The translations under genes and the position numbers were made by a program. From Prevotellaceae bacterium (GTDB lineage: Bacteria; Bacteroidota; Bacteroidia; Bacteroidales; UBA932), in contig JAITKG010000015.1 of assembly GCA_031278495.1 (NCBI GenBank), forward strand, positions 1-6,821: 6,821 nucleotides of DNA. The letters run 5' to 3'. The stretch's first letter is position 1. Every line of letters starts with the position of its first letter. The notes beneath the pieces are model-generated. The model was given only the letters and a program-made list of their open reading frames with translations. It was not told the origin of the DNA and did not search any database. This document shows positions 1 to 5,681 of the stretch, in pieces.

Positions 1-186
1 CAGCAACGCCGCCTGCAATCGCGCCTCATCCTGCAAGTACACGATGAACTGGTGCTCGACGTCTATCTGCCGGAACTGGAAGAAGTGAAGAAAATCGTGC
101 AACACGAAATGGAAAATGCTGCGCCGTTAAAAGTCCCGCTGCTGGCGGAAATGGGCGTCGGCAACAATTGGCTGGAAGCACACTGA
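1..186 (+). CDS. polA: DNA polymerase I, C-terminal end (partial)
   Basis: The reading frame is open from the window edge and ends in TGA at 184-186, giving the last 61 residues of a longer protein. Residues 12-18 read QVHDELV, the motif C signature of family A DNA polymerases. Its His-Asp-Glu lies in the palm domain, and the aspartate and glutamate help bind the catalytic metals. The end of the protein, with PLLAEMGVGNNWLEAH, matches the usual PolA C-terminus of the type 'PL.ve.g.G.nW..AH'. The product would fill gaps and replace RNA primers during replication and repair in the cytoplasm. The start, the exonuclease domains and the promoter lie outside the window. It converges with the toxin-antitoxin remnant on the opposite strand, and I see no convincing terminator between them. 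Confidence 0.95.
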   Translation, partial: QQRRLQSRLILQVHDELVLDVYLPELEEVKKIVQHEMENAAPLKVPLLAEMGVGNNWLEAH

Positions 187-202
187 CTAATGCGCTAATG
201 CG
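187..202. repeat. Perfect tandem 8-bp repeat, two copies
   Basis: CTAATGCG occurs twice head to tail, at 187-194 and 195-202, directly after the polA stop codon. On the opposite strand the unit reads CGCATTAG. This is close to the GCGATTAG unit in the much larger octamer array at 5682-5764, which also sits between convergent genes. The two copies are seen directly; membership of one repeat family is inference. Two copies of eight bases could also arise by chance or by slippage. Confidence 0.55.
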
Positions 203-250
203 ACTGATCAATCCATAATAAAAAAGCGTGCAAACTTTTTAAAAACTGGT

Positions 251-451
251 TTATTGCGCTTTCAGGTCGCCGGAAACATTGACAGATGCTTCGCCAATAA
301 TCTCGAGGTTGCGGATAATAGCGTCCTGTTCGACCCATTGCACTTCAAAATTCTCATAGTTGTACAGTTTGCCCGACAAATATTCAACTTTGTTGATGCA
401 ATCGCGTATATGTCCCAGTCGAAACAGGTCGCTTTCCTTATTATTGTTCAT
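251..451 (-). pseudogene. hepT: Truncated HepT-like HEPN toxin (DUF86 family)
   Basis: This is a 66-residue ORF beginning with ATG at 451 and ending in TAA at 251. The N-terminal half resembles HepT/DUF86 proteins: a first helix of the type RLGHIRDCINKVEYLSG, and the characteristic VQWVEQDAIIRNLEIIGEA around residues 37-55. Family members are usually about 110-140 residues. Their second half carries the R-X4-6-H(-X-Y) ribonuclease motif, whose tyrosine is AMPylated by the partner MntA. Here translation stops about ten residues after GEA, right after DLKAQ, and none of the three downstream minus-strand frames continues the family pattern. The catalytic motif is therefore absent and the toxin should be inactive. 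The start overlaps the 3' end of mntA by 11 nt, the usual tight coupling of these pairs. A non-toxic dimerisation fragment is possible, but decay is the simpler reading. Confidence 0.75.
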
Positions 452-734
452 TGCTGTAAATTATTTTTAAATCATCCATGATTTGCGGTTTCAGTTTCGG
501 ATGAACAGATCGTTCAGAAACCATATCTATTTTGGCATTCAGTTTTTTTTCCATATCATCTTTCATTCGTACCAGATTGAACAGCCCTACGGCGTTTTTT
601 AACCGGTACAGGATGTCAATATCGCTTTCCGGCGAGTCCTCGCCGCGGGCTACGGAGCCGAATATTCCTATCCTCACCGGATGGTAGGGCAACATCGACC
701 GGATGATAATGTCTATCTGACTTTGTGATAACAT
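441..734 (-). CDS. mntA: MntA-like minimal nucleotidyltransferase (antitoxin)
   Basis: This 97-residue protein has the minimal nucleotidyltransferase fold (MNT, polymerase beta superfamily). The signature GS-X10-DXD is exact: Gly26-Ser27 in IFGSVARGE, then Asp38 and Asp40 in SDIDIL. A third likely metal ligand, Asp70, lies in the strand KIDMV. All catalytic positions therefore look intact. In characterised HepT-MntA pairs, MntA transfers AMP from ATP to a tyrosine near the HepT active site and so neutralises the ribonuclease toxin. The gene precedes hepT and overlaps it by 11 nt, so both would come from one leftward transcript. That transcript starts at a TATCTTTG box about 25 bp upstream of the ATG. 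Because the hepT copy here lacks its C-terminal half, including the modified tyrosine, this may be an orphan enzyme. It could still act on a HepT encoded elsewhere. Confidence 0.85.
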   Translation of the reverse strand: MLSQSQIDIIIRSMLPYHPVRIGIFGSVARGEDSPESDIDILYRLKNAVGLFNLVRMKDDMEKKLNAKIDMVSERSVHPKLKPQIMDDLKIIYSNEQ

Positions 735-759
735 GACTGCTTTTCCATTTTTTACTGTT

Positions 760-790
760 CAAAGATACAAAACAATTGCAAATTACGAAA
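760..790 (-). promoter_or_regulatory. Bacteroidota-type promoter for mntA-hepT
   Basis: On the minus strand, TATCTTTG (767-760) matches the TAnnTTTG -7 consensus. TTTC at 790-787, 19 bp upstream, is a one-mismatch -33 element. The box ends 25 bp before the mntA ATG, so the leader would be short. This is a consensus match only. Confidence 0.55.
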
Positions 791-904
791 AGATTATCGT
801 GATTTGTATTTAAATTTAAGCGTGGAAACCAATACGTCAAAAAGCGAAATCAGTTGAAAATGGAGAGTTGGAATTCAATTTTCGATTATTGAGTTACGGT
901 TAAC

Positions 905-951
905 TTGCAAATTAAAAATTTTTTTCACCTTTGCGCTGTTTATTACATTTG
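905..951 (+). promoter_or_regulatory. Candidate promoter(s) for the small RNA region
   Basis: There are two overlapping candidates. The first has TTG at 905-907, an 18-bp spacer and CACCTTTG at 926-933, one mismatch from TAnnTTTG. The second is an exact TACATTTG at 944-951, but only a T-run lies at its -33 position. Either would start a rightward transcript between about 940 and 960, far from any ORF start and upstream of a strong terminator. Confidence 0.5.
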
Positions 952-1071
952 TCGCTACGGCAAAGGTCTTTATCACGGGCATAAAACCGTAACCTTTATT
1001 ATCAAACGGGTATAAGCGGGCATGGAGGATCAGGGCGGCGGATACAACTGATGTGTATCCGCTGCCTTTTT
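940..1071 (+). ncRNA. Candidate stand-alone small RNA, about 130 nt, family unknown
   Basis: The 394-bp gap 735-1128 contains no plausible protein gene, yet it has a rightward promoter-like stretch at 905-951 and a strong intrinsic terminator at 1034-1071. The next gene has its own promoter beginning after that terminator, at 1079. This arrangement suggests an independent short transcript rather than a leader. Inside it, TACGG 956-960 can pair with CCGTA 987-991, and AAAGGT 962-967 with ACCTTT 992-997. The two pairings interleave, so they form either an H-type pseudoknot or two alternative folds. I looked for tell-tale motifs of SRP RNA (GGAA tetraloop domain), tmRNA, the TPP (thi) box and cobalamin elements and found none. 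The 5' end is approximate. Expression and conservation cannot be judged from the sequence. Confidence 0.5.
1034..1071 (+). terminator. Strong intrinsic terminator
   Basis: A 13-bp stem pairs 1034-1046 (GGCGGCGGATACA) with 1054-1066, with a single G-T wobble and a 7-nt loop (1047-1053). Five T residues follow at 1067-1071. It lies 57 bp before the next ATG and just upstream of that gene's -33 element, so it ends upstream transcription rather than belonging to the coding gene. Confidence 0.8.
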
Positions 1072-1078
1072 ATTCCCG

Positions 1079-1109
1079 TTTGCCGTTGCCCGTTTTTTTC
1101 TTATCTTTG
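1079..1109 (+). promoter_or_regulatory. Near-perfect Bacteroidota promoter for the DoxX-murB unit
   Basis: TTTG at 1079-1082, a 19-bp spacer and TATCTTTG at 1102-1109 match the TTTG/TAnnTTTG consensus exactly. The ATG at 1129 follows after 19 bp, so the leader is very short. The -33 box lies 7 bp after the T-tract of the preceding terminator. Confidence 0.8.
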
Positions 1110-1128
1110 CACCTAAATTTTATAGGAT

Positions 1129-2397
1129 ATGAAAACAATTCGTATTATTTGCCGCATATTTATCGGTATAGTATTTATTTTTTCCGGATATGTAAAAGCC
1201 ATTGACCCGACAGGCTCACAAATTATTTTCACGGAATACTTCAAAGCGTTTGGCGTCGCTTTTTTGGCGCCGGCAGCATTGTATTTCGGCATACTGCTTT
1301 CTTCCGCCGAATTACTTATCGGCTGCTGCGCCCTGACAGGCTTGCGGATGAAAGAAACAGCATGGGCAACGGCGGCATTCATGGCTTTCTTCACTATACT
1401 CACGTTGATACTGGCTGTGTTCAATCCTGTAACCGATTGCGGCTGCTTCGGCGAAGCTGTCAAATTAACCAACTGGCAAACCTTTTTCAAAAACCTCGTC
1501 ATCCTGCCGTTTGCCGGCGTGATGTTCTGGCAGCGCGAAAAATACAAATCATTTGCGCCGTGCCGCACGGAATGGATTACGGCAGGCGGGCTGGCATTGC
1601 TGCCGCTGGTTTTATCGATCTATTGCTACCGCCATTTGCCGCTGATTGATTTCATGGCATACAAAGTCGGCGCAAACATTACGGAAGTAAAGAACGATAA
1701 CAAACCGGATGAATTTTCCACCTTGTTATACTACGAAAAAGACGGCAAAGAGCAGGAATTTACGATGGAAAATTACCCGAAAGACACGACATGGAAATTC
1801 GTACGGGTAGCCAATAAGGTAGTCAAGAAAGGCTACGTATCGCCTATGGTCGATTTTAGCATTTTGGAACTCGCCGACCGCGCGGATATTACCGATTCGA
1901 TATTACAATTGCCCGGATATATATTCTTACTGGTGTTGCCGCACGCCGAAGACGCCCCGCTGAAATACGCCGCAAAAATAAATGCACTGGCGGATTATTG
2001 CGCCGTGCAGGACGGCTTGCATTTCTTTGCGCTATCCGGCTCGGGTGAAGAAGAGATAGCGCGGTTTGCCGTACAGACCGGCGCCATGTATCCGTTCTAC
2101 AACACCGACGAAAAACCGTTGAAGAGTATGGTACGCGCCAATCCCGGACTGGTCTTGTTGAAAGACGCAACAATTGTCGCAAAATGGAGCGCGGCGGATA
2201 TCCCGTCGCCGGAACAGGTGCAGAAAAAAATAAGTGACAGCGGCTATGATAAAATAATTGTCCGCCATAAAATCTGCGAACAACTCACGACCGAAATATT
2301 TTTCCTTATCCTGTTTGCCGCCATGTCGGTTTGGGGTTTTATCTTCCGGCGGCTCGCAAAGAAGGAAACCGCAAACACGCCAACCACCGGCTCCTAA
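1129..2397 (+). CDS. DoxX/MauE-type membrane protein with thioredoxin-like domain (BT_3928-like)
   Basis: The 422-residue protein resembles the Bacteroidota BT_3928/DoxX family. The first ~170 residues form a MauE/DoxX-like membrane domain with helices at roughly 5-22, 48-68, 76-98, 120-136 and 150-168. It includes the family-like segments FSGYVKAIDP (18-27) and TDCGCFG (102-108). In related MauE/VKOR-like proteins such cysteine pairs take part in thiol redox chemistry, so Cys104/Cys106 are candidate redox residues. Residues about 180-380 are soluble. The stretch GYIFLLVLPH (263-272) through NPGLVLLKD (338-346) looks like a thioredoxin fold, but no CXXC is present. A last helix at about 387-406 anchors the C-terminus. 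The start is fixed by the promoter 19 bp upstream. murB follows after 9 bp, so they are probably co-transcribed. The exact substrate is unknown; envelope thiol-disulfide exchange is inference. Confidence 0.8.
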   Translation: MKTIRIICRIFIGIVFIFSGYVKAIDPTGSQIIFTEYFKAFGVAFLAPAALYFGILLSSAELLIGCCALTGLRMKETAWATAAFMAFFTILTLILAVFNPVTDCGCFGEAVKLTNWQTFFKNLVILPFAGVMFWQREKYKSFAPCRTEWITAGGLALLPLVLSIYCYRHLPLIDFMAYKVGANITEVKNDNKPDEFSTLLYYEKDGKEQEFTMENYPKDTTWKFVRVANKVVKKGYVSPMVDFSILELADRADITDSILQLPGYIFLLVLPHAEDAPLKYAAKINALADYCAVQDGLHFFALSGSGEEEIARFAVQTGAMYPFYNTDEKPLKSMVRANPGLVLLKDATIVAKWSAADIPSPEQVQKKISDSGYDKIIVRHKICEQLTTEIFFLILFAAMSVWGFIFRRLAKKETANTPTTGS

Positions 2398-2406
2398 ATT
2401 ACCCGG

Positions 2407-3420
2407 ATGACAGTCTATCCCGATTATTCGTTAAAGAAACTGAACACTTTTGGTTTTGATGTACGCGCCAAATTTTTTGCCGCGCCGGAAACCATTGAAG
2501 CGTTGGGCGAATTGCTTTTTGACAACCGCTACGCCCGCTTGCCGCAATTAGTTTTGGGCGGCGGCAGCAATATGCTGTTTTGCGCCGATTTTGACGGGCT
2601 GGTTATTCAACCGCGAATAACCGGCATAGAGAAAATAGAGGAAACAGCCGATGACGTTTATTTGCGCGTGGGCGCCGGCGTGGTGTGGGACGACTTTGTG
2701 GCGTATGCCGTGCAACACCATTGGGGCGGCGTTGAAAACCTGTCGTTCATTCCCGGTCATGTGGGCGCATCGCCGGTGCAGAATATCGGCGCATACGGGG
2801 CGGAAGCAAAAGACAGCATCCGGCAAGTAGAATGTATCCTCAAAGCCACCGGCGAACGGAAAGTATTTACCGCCGGAGAATGCGCCTTCGGTTACCGCGA
2901 CAGCATTTTCAAGCAGGCATGGCGCGGCAGGCTGATTGTAACGCATGTGATTTTCCAACTGGCGAAACACCCGGTATTGCGCACGCACTACGGCAATGTA
3001 GAGGAGGAGTTGAGAAAATACCCCGAAGTAACGCTGCAAACCCTCCGCAAAGCCATTATCGCCATCCGCCGGAAAAGATTACCCGACCCGCAAGAACTGG
3101 GCAGCGCCGGCAGTTTCTTCAAAAACCCGGTTGTTCCCAAGAAACTGGCGGACGAGCTTATCTCAAAAGATCCAAGAATGACTGCCTATCCCATCAACGT
3201 CGATTATGTGAAACTACCGGCTGCCCGCCTTATCGAACAGGCAGGGTGGAAAGGCATGCGTGCCGGCGCAGTGGGCGTACATTCCCGGCAAGCGTTGGTA
3301 ATAGTGCATTACGGCGGCGGAACAGGCAAGGAAGCGCTCGCCCTGTCGTCCCTGATATGCCAATCGGTTTATGAAAAATTCGGCGTGCAACTGGAACCGG
3401 AAGTAAATATTGTTGAATAA
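2407..3420 (+). CDS. murB: UDP-N-acetylenolpyruvoylglucosamine reductase
   Basis: MurB reduces UDP-GlcNAc-enolpyruvate to UDP-MurNAc with NADPH and bound FAD, the second committed step of peptidoglycan precursor synthesis, in the cytoplasm. The 337-residue length fits the E. coli-like type I enzyme. Visible motifs, in order, are NTFGFDVRA (13-21) and LGGGSNMLF (50-58, FAD pyrophosphate binding). Next come IPGHVGASPVQNIGAYGAE (115-133, FAD domain) and GYRDSIFK (162-169, with the catalytic Arg164). GSAGSFFKNP (232-241) holds the Ser236 proton donor, and the C-terminal LEPEV (329-333) supplies the active-site glutamate. Nothing essential is missing. The ATG lies 9 bp after the upstream stop codon with no promoter box between, so it is probably expressed from the promoter at 1079-1109. 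The stop is TAA, and no clear terminator follows before the next promoter. Confidence 0.97.
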   Translation: MTVYPDYSLKKLNTFGFDVRAKFFAAPETIEALGELLFDNRYARLPQLVLGGGSNMLFCADFDGLVIQPRITGIEKIEETADDVYLRVGAGVVWDDFVAYAVQHHWGGVENLSFIPGHVGASPVQNIGAYGAEAKDSIRQVECILKATGERKVFTAGECAFGYRDSIFKQAWRGRLIVTHVIFQLAKHPVLRTHYGNVEEELRKYPEVTLQTLRKAIIAIRRKRLPDPQELGSAGSFFKNPVVPKKLADELISKDPRMTAYPINVDYVKLPAARLIEQAGWKGMRAGAVGVHSRQALVIVHYGGGTGKEALALSSLICQSVYEKFGVQLEPEVNIVE

Positions 3421-3477
3421 TTAACAAATTCTTAATAAAAATACCGCAGGGATGATAGCTAATTAGAAATAAATTCT

Positions 3478-3485
3478 TACCTTTG
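3478..3485 (+). promoter_or_regulatory. -7 box of the lipoprotein promoter
   Basis: TACCTTTG is an exact TAnnTTTG match in the 130-bp gap after murB. I see no good -33 TTG at the expected 19-20 bp. The implied leader of about 58 nt is very A-rich just before the ATG, a common substitute for a Shine-Dalgarno sequence in this phylum. Confidence 0.6.
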
Positions 3486-3550
3486 CAAAAATTTTTACAC
3501 GCCGTAAATGTTGATTAACCTTTAAAAAAAACAAATAAAACTTACAAACA

Positions 3551-4150
3551 ATGAAAAAAATTTTATCTATCGCCGCCCTTGCTTTAGTTTTAGCAGCTTG
3601 CGGCACAAAAGATGCAGGTTTGTGTGTAGATAAGTTCTACGAAAACCCTGTGGAGTACATCGGCAAAGAAGTTACTGTTGCCGGATTAGCGCATGTTTGC
3701 TGCCATTCGGGAACGCTTCAAATCATCGGTAGCGAAAAACACGCGATTACTGTGATCCCCGCCGAAGGCGTAGTTGTTCCTGAAAACGCAAAAGGCGCGG
3801 TGTTGAAAGTGAAAGGTCTCATCAACGAAGAAATCATTGATGAAACTTTCATTGCTACTTTGACCGACGAGGCTGATGCAACAGAAGACTCTACCGCAAA
3901 AGCCAAATTGCTCGCCAAAGCTGAAAAAATCAAAAACATCATCGTTGCGGAAGGCGTTATCCGCAAATATTCCATCAATGCTACGAAGATAGAAGTAGCA
4001 GAATGCGATAAGGAAGCCGGCGCTGCTTGCGAAAAAGATTCTACAAAAGCTTGCTGCAAAAAGGACTCTACAAAAGCATGCTGCAAAAAAGACTCTACAA
4101 AAGCTTGCCACAAAAAAGACAGTGCGCACAGTGAAGCCGCAGCCGAATAA
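3551..4150 (+). CDS. Lipoprotein with cysteine-rich tandem-repeat tail
   Basis: This is a 199-residue protein of unrecognised function. A lipoprotein signal peptide is clear: MKK, a hydrophobic stretch, then LAAC with the lipidated cysteine at 17, so it should be anchored in the envelope. Residues about 29-150 form a compact beta-rich region (YIGKEVTVAGLAHVCCHSG, then TLQIIG, AITVIPAE, VLKVKGL). By eye this suggests an OB-fold, which is inference. The tail from Cys160 carries three copies of a 9-residue unit of the type C-K-K-D-S-T-K-A-C plus a fourth degenerate start. The mature protein has 11 cysteines, including the pairs 50/51, 168/169 and 177/178, with His52 and His187 alongside. Such spacing suggests metal binding or disulfide cross-linking, but neither is shown. 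It has its own promoter (3478) and a terminator (4177), so it is probably monocistronic. Confidence 0.85.
   Translation: MKKILSIAALALVLAACGTKDAGLCVDKFYENPVEYIGKEVTVAGLAHVCCHSGTLQIIGSEKHAITVIPAEGVVVPENAKGAVLKVKGLINEEIIDETFIATLTDEADATEDSTAKAKLLAKAEKIKNIIVAEGVIRKYSINATKIEVAECDKEAGAACEKDSTKACCKKDSTKACCKKDSTKACHKKDSAHSEAAAE
4028..4123 (+). repeat. 27-bp in-frame tandem repeat in the lipoprotein gene
   Basis: Units are 4028-4054, 4055-4081 and 4082-4108, followed by a partial unit at 4109-4123. Each encodes Cys-(Glu/Lys)-Lys-Asp-Ser-Thr-Lys-Ala-Cys. The DNA copies differ at only a few bases (for example GCT versus GCA for alanine, AAG versus AAA for lysine), which indicates recent duplication. As the unit is a multiple of three, copy-number changes would keep the frame. 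Confidence 0.9.
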
Positions 4151-4176
4151 AGTATTATTATAATCATTGAAATAAG

Positions 4177-4204
4177 AAGCCGGACAACGTGTCCGGCTTT
4201 TTTT
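4177..4204 (+). terminator. Intrinsic terminator of the lipoprotein gene
   Basis: A GC-rich 8-bp stem (GCCGGACA 4179-4186 with TGTCCGGC 4190-4197) extends by two A-T pairs to 4177/4199. It has a 3-nt loop and a run of seven T residues (4198-4204). It lies 27 bp after the lipoprotein stop codon. Confidence 0.88.
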
Positions 4205-4207
4205 ATG

Positions 4208-4215
4208 TATCTTTG
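4208..4215 (+). promoter_or_regulatory. -7 box of the MATE transporter promoter
   Basis: TATCTTTG matches TAnnTTTG exactly and starts four bases after the T-run of the terminator. The matching -33 position falls inside the terminator hairpin, with no good TTG. The ATG at 4249 follows after 33 bp. The box argues against the earlier in-frame GTG at 4189, which lies upstream of it within the terminator. Confidence 0.65.
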
Positions 4216-4248
4216 CAATCCAAAAATTTCAACTATTATTTCGAGTAC

Positions 4249-5667
4249 ATGAAAGACCTTACACAAGGAAAAGAAGCGCCGGTAATTTTTAAGTTTGCCA
4301 TGCCCATGTTGATTGGCAACGTATTTCAACAATTGTACAACATGGTAGACAGTATTGTGGTTGGGCAATATCTCGGACGCGAAGCATTGGCGGCGGTCGG
4401 CGCATCGTTTCCTATTCTTTTTTCCGTTAGTGCAATGGTCATAGGGCTGACGATTGGCGGCTCGGTGGTCGTATCGCAATATTTCGGCGCTAAACAATAC
4501 GATAAAGTGCGCCGCGCTTCCGATACCATTAACATCACATTATTCCTCGCCGGTATTATCGTCGCGCTGGCGGGCTGGTTTTTCAGCGAAGATATATTCA
4601 AGTTAATCAATTTGCCGGAAGAAATTATTCCCGACGCTACAGAATATTTTTCCATACTCATACTCACTTCCTCTGTGCCCATGTTTTGTTACTATGGCGT
4701 AGCGGCGGTATTGCGCGGCATAGGCAACTCAAAAACGCCGCTGTATTTCCTCATTCTATCCACCATGCTGAATGCAGGGTTGGACTACTGGTTCGTCGCC
4801 GAATTAGGCTGGGGAATAAAAGGCGCTGCGTGGGCTACCACTATTGCCACCCTGCTCTCGTGGTGGGCGACGCTGGCATACCTGTACTATACGCGCAGCC
4901 TCGTCCGCCTGTCGCTGTCTAATTTGTCATTCGACAAAACTGCGTTCCGTGAATCCATGCGCATCGGCTTGCCGTCGGGCGTGCAGCAAACTTTTGTAGG
5001 ATTGGGCAGTTTGGCGCTCATGGTTATTGTCAATCAATTTGGCGTGAATACCATTGCCGCCTATACGGCTGCCGGGCGTGTGGATATGTTCGTTGCCATG
5101 CCTGCCATGAACTTTGCGGCGGCGCTGTCGGGTTTTGTCGGGCAAAATATCGGCGCGGGACGCTATGACCGCATCAAGCACGGACTGAAGGCAACCATGA
5201 TTATGACGAATATTACCTGTATATTGACTACGCTGGTCATGCTGCTGTTCGGCAAGCCAATCATGCGCCTTTTTGTGGATACTTCCGCCGCAGACAGCAT
5301 GGAAGTAGTACGTATCGGCTATGAATATTTAGTGATTATTTGCTCTTTTTACTTTGTCTTCTGCTCCATGTTTACCCTCAACGGCGTGATGCGCGGCGCA
5401 GGAGCGACGCTCATCCCGATGTTCATCACGCTTTTCGGACTGTGGTTTGTGCGGGTGCCGGTAGCATGGATCCTTTCGCAAACAAAAATGGCGGAAACCG
5501 GCATCTGGTGGTCGATTGTAGTGGGTTGGATCATCGGATTCGCGGGGGCGTACATTTATTATAAATCGGGAAAATGGATGAAAAAAGCGGTAATACATCA
5601 CCGTCATGCACCCGAAGAAGACGTCGAAAACCCGGACGTATCAAAGGATTTCTCAGCAAGAATATAG
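4249..5667 (+). CDS. MATE-family efflux transporter (MepA/NorM-like)
   Basis: This is a 472-residue inner-membrane protein with about twelve hydrophobic helices in two homologous halves, as in MATE exporters, which expel drugs or toxic cations in exchange for Na+ or H+. The first half opens with MPMLIGNVFQQLYNMVDSI (18-36), a typical helix 1 sequence. The segment VSQYFGAKQYDKVRRA (75-90) mirrors VGQNIGAGRYDRIKHG (297-312) in the second half. VLRGIGNSKTP (154-164) likewise mirrors VMRGAGATLIP (380-390). Length fits the family (about 440-480). The tail after residue 440 is charged and probably cytoplasmic. I chose the ATG at 4249 because a longer in-frame GTG start at 4189 lies inside the preceding terminator and upstream of the promoter box. 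The substrate cannot be read from the sequence. It is likely monocistronic and converges on apbE. Confidence 0.93.
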   Translation: MKDLTQGKEAPVIFKFAMPMLIGNVFQQLYNMVDSIVVGQYLGREALAAVGASFPILFSVSAMVIGLTIGGSVVVSQYFGAKQYDKVRRASDTINITLFLAGIIVALAGWFFSEDIFKLINLPEEIIPDATEYFSILILTSSVPMFCYYGVAAVLRGIGNSKTPLYFLILSTMLNAGLDYWFVAELGWGIKGAAWATTIATLLSWWATLAYLYYTRSLVRLSLSNLSFDKTAFRESMRIGLPSGVQQTFVGLGSLALMVIVNQFGVNTIAAYTAAGRVDMFVAMPAMNFAAALSGFVGQNIGAGRYDRIKHGLKATMIMTNITCILTTLVMLLFGKPIMRLFVDTSAADSMEVVRIGYEYLVIICSFYFVFCSMFTLNGVMRGAGATLIPMFITLFGLWFVRVPVAWILSQTKMAETGIWWSIVVGWIIGFAGAYIYYKSGKWMKKAVIHHRHAPEEDVENPDVSKDFSARI

Positions 5668-5681
5668 AGTTAGGCAATCAG

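Noticed and set aside
221..240. Possible polA terminator: AAAAAG pairing with CTTTTT
   Set aside because: The stem is only six mostly A-T pairs with an 8-nt loop and no separate T-run, so it is too weak to call.
254..481. 75-codon plus-strand ORF opposite hepT
   Set aside because: It is the antisense of the HepT-like frame, which carries the family pattern and an 11-nt overlap with mntA.
616..840. 74-codon minus-strand ORF overlapping mntA
   Set aside because: It overlaps the clearly supported MntA frame, has no recognisable motif and starts upstream of the mntA promoter box.
940..1071. Riboswitch or attenuator leader controlling the DoxX gene
   Set aside because: Considered because of the terminator upstream of a gene, but a near-perfect promoter starts after the terminator, so the coding gene does not need a transcript through this region. 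No known riboswitch core motif was recognised.
2548..3374. Plus- and minus-strand ORFs of 163-180 codons within murB
   Set aside because: They lie inside the murB frame, which has every catalytic motif. Their composition (Arg/His/Pro-rich) is typical of out-of-frame reading in GC-rich DNA.
3426..3479. Direct repeat AAATTCTTA at 3426-3434 and 3471-3479 between murB and the lipoprotein
   Set aside because: Nine AT-rich bases repeated in an AT-rich spacer are likely chance. The second copy only touches the -7 box.
4189..4248. Upstream GTG start extending the MATE protein by 20 residues
   Set aside because: The GTG lies in the terminator hairpin and upstream of the TATCTTTG promoter box. The extension is not typical of MATE N-termini.
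3686..4497. Long minus-strand ORFs (147 and 259 codons) opposite the lipoprotein and the start of the MATE gene
   Set aside because: They are antisense shadows. The Phe/Ala/Cys-rich runs come from reading the 27-bp repeat backwards, one ORF crosses the terminator, and neither has a sensible protein pattern.
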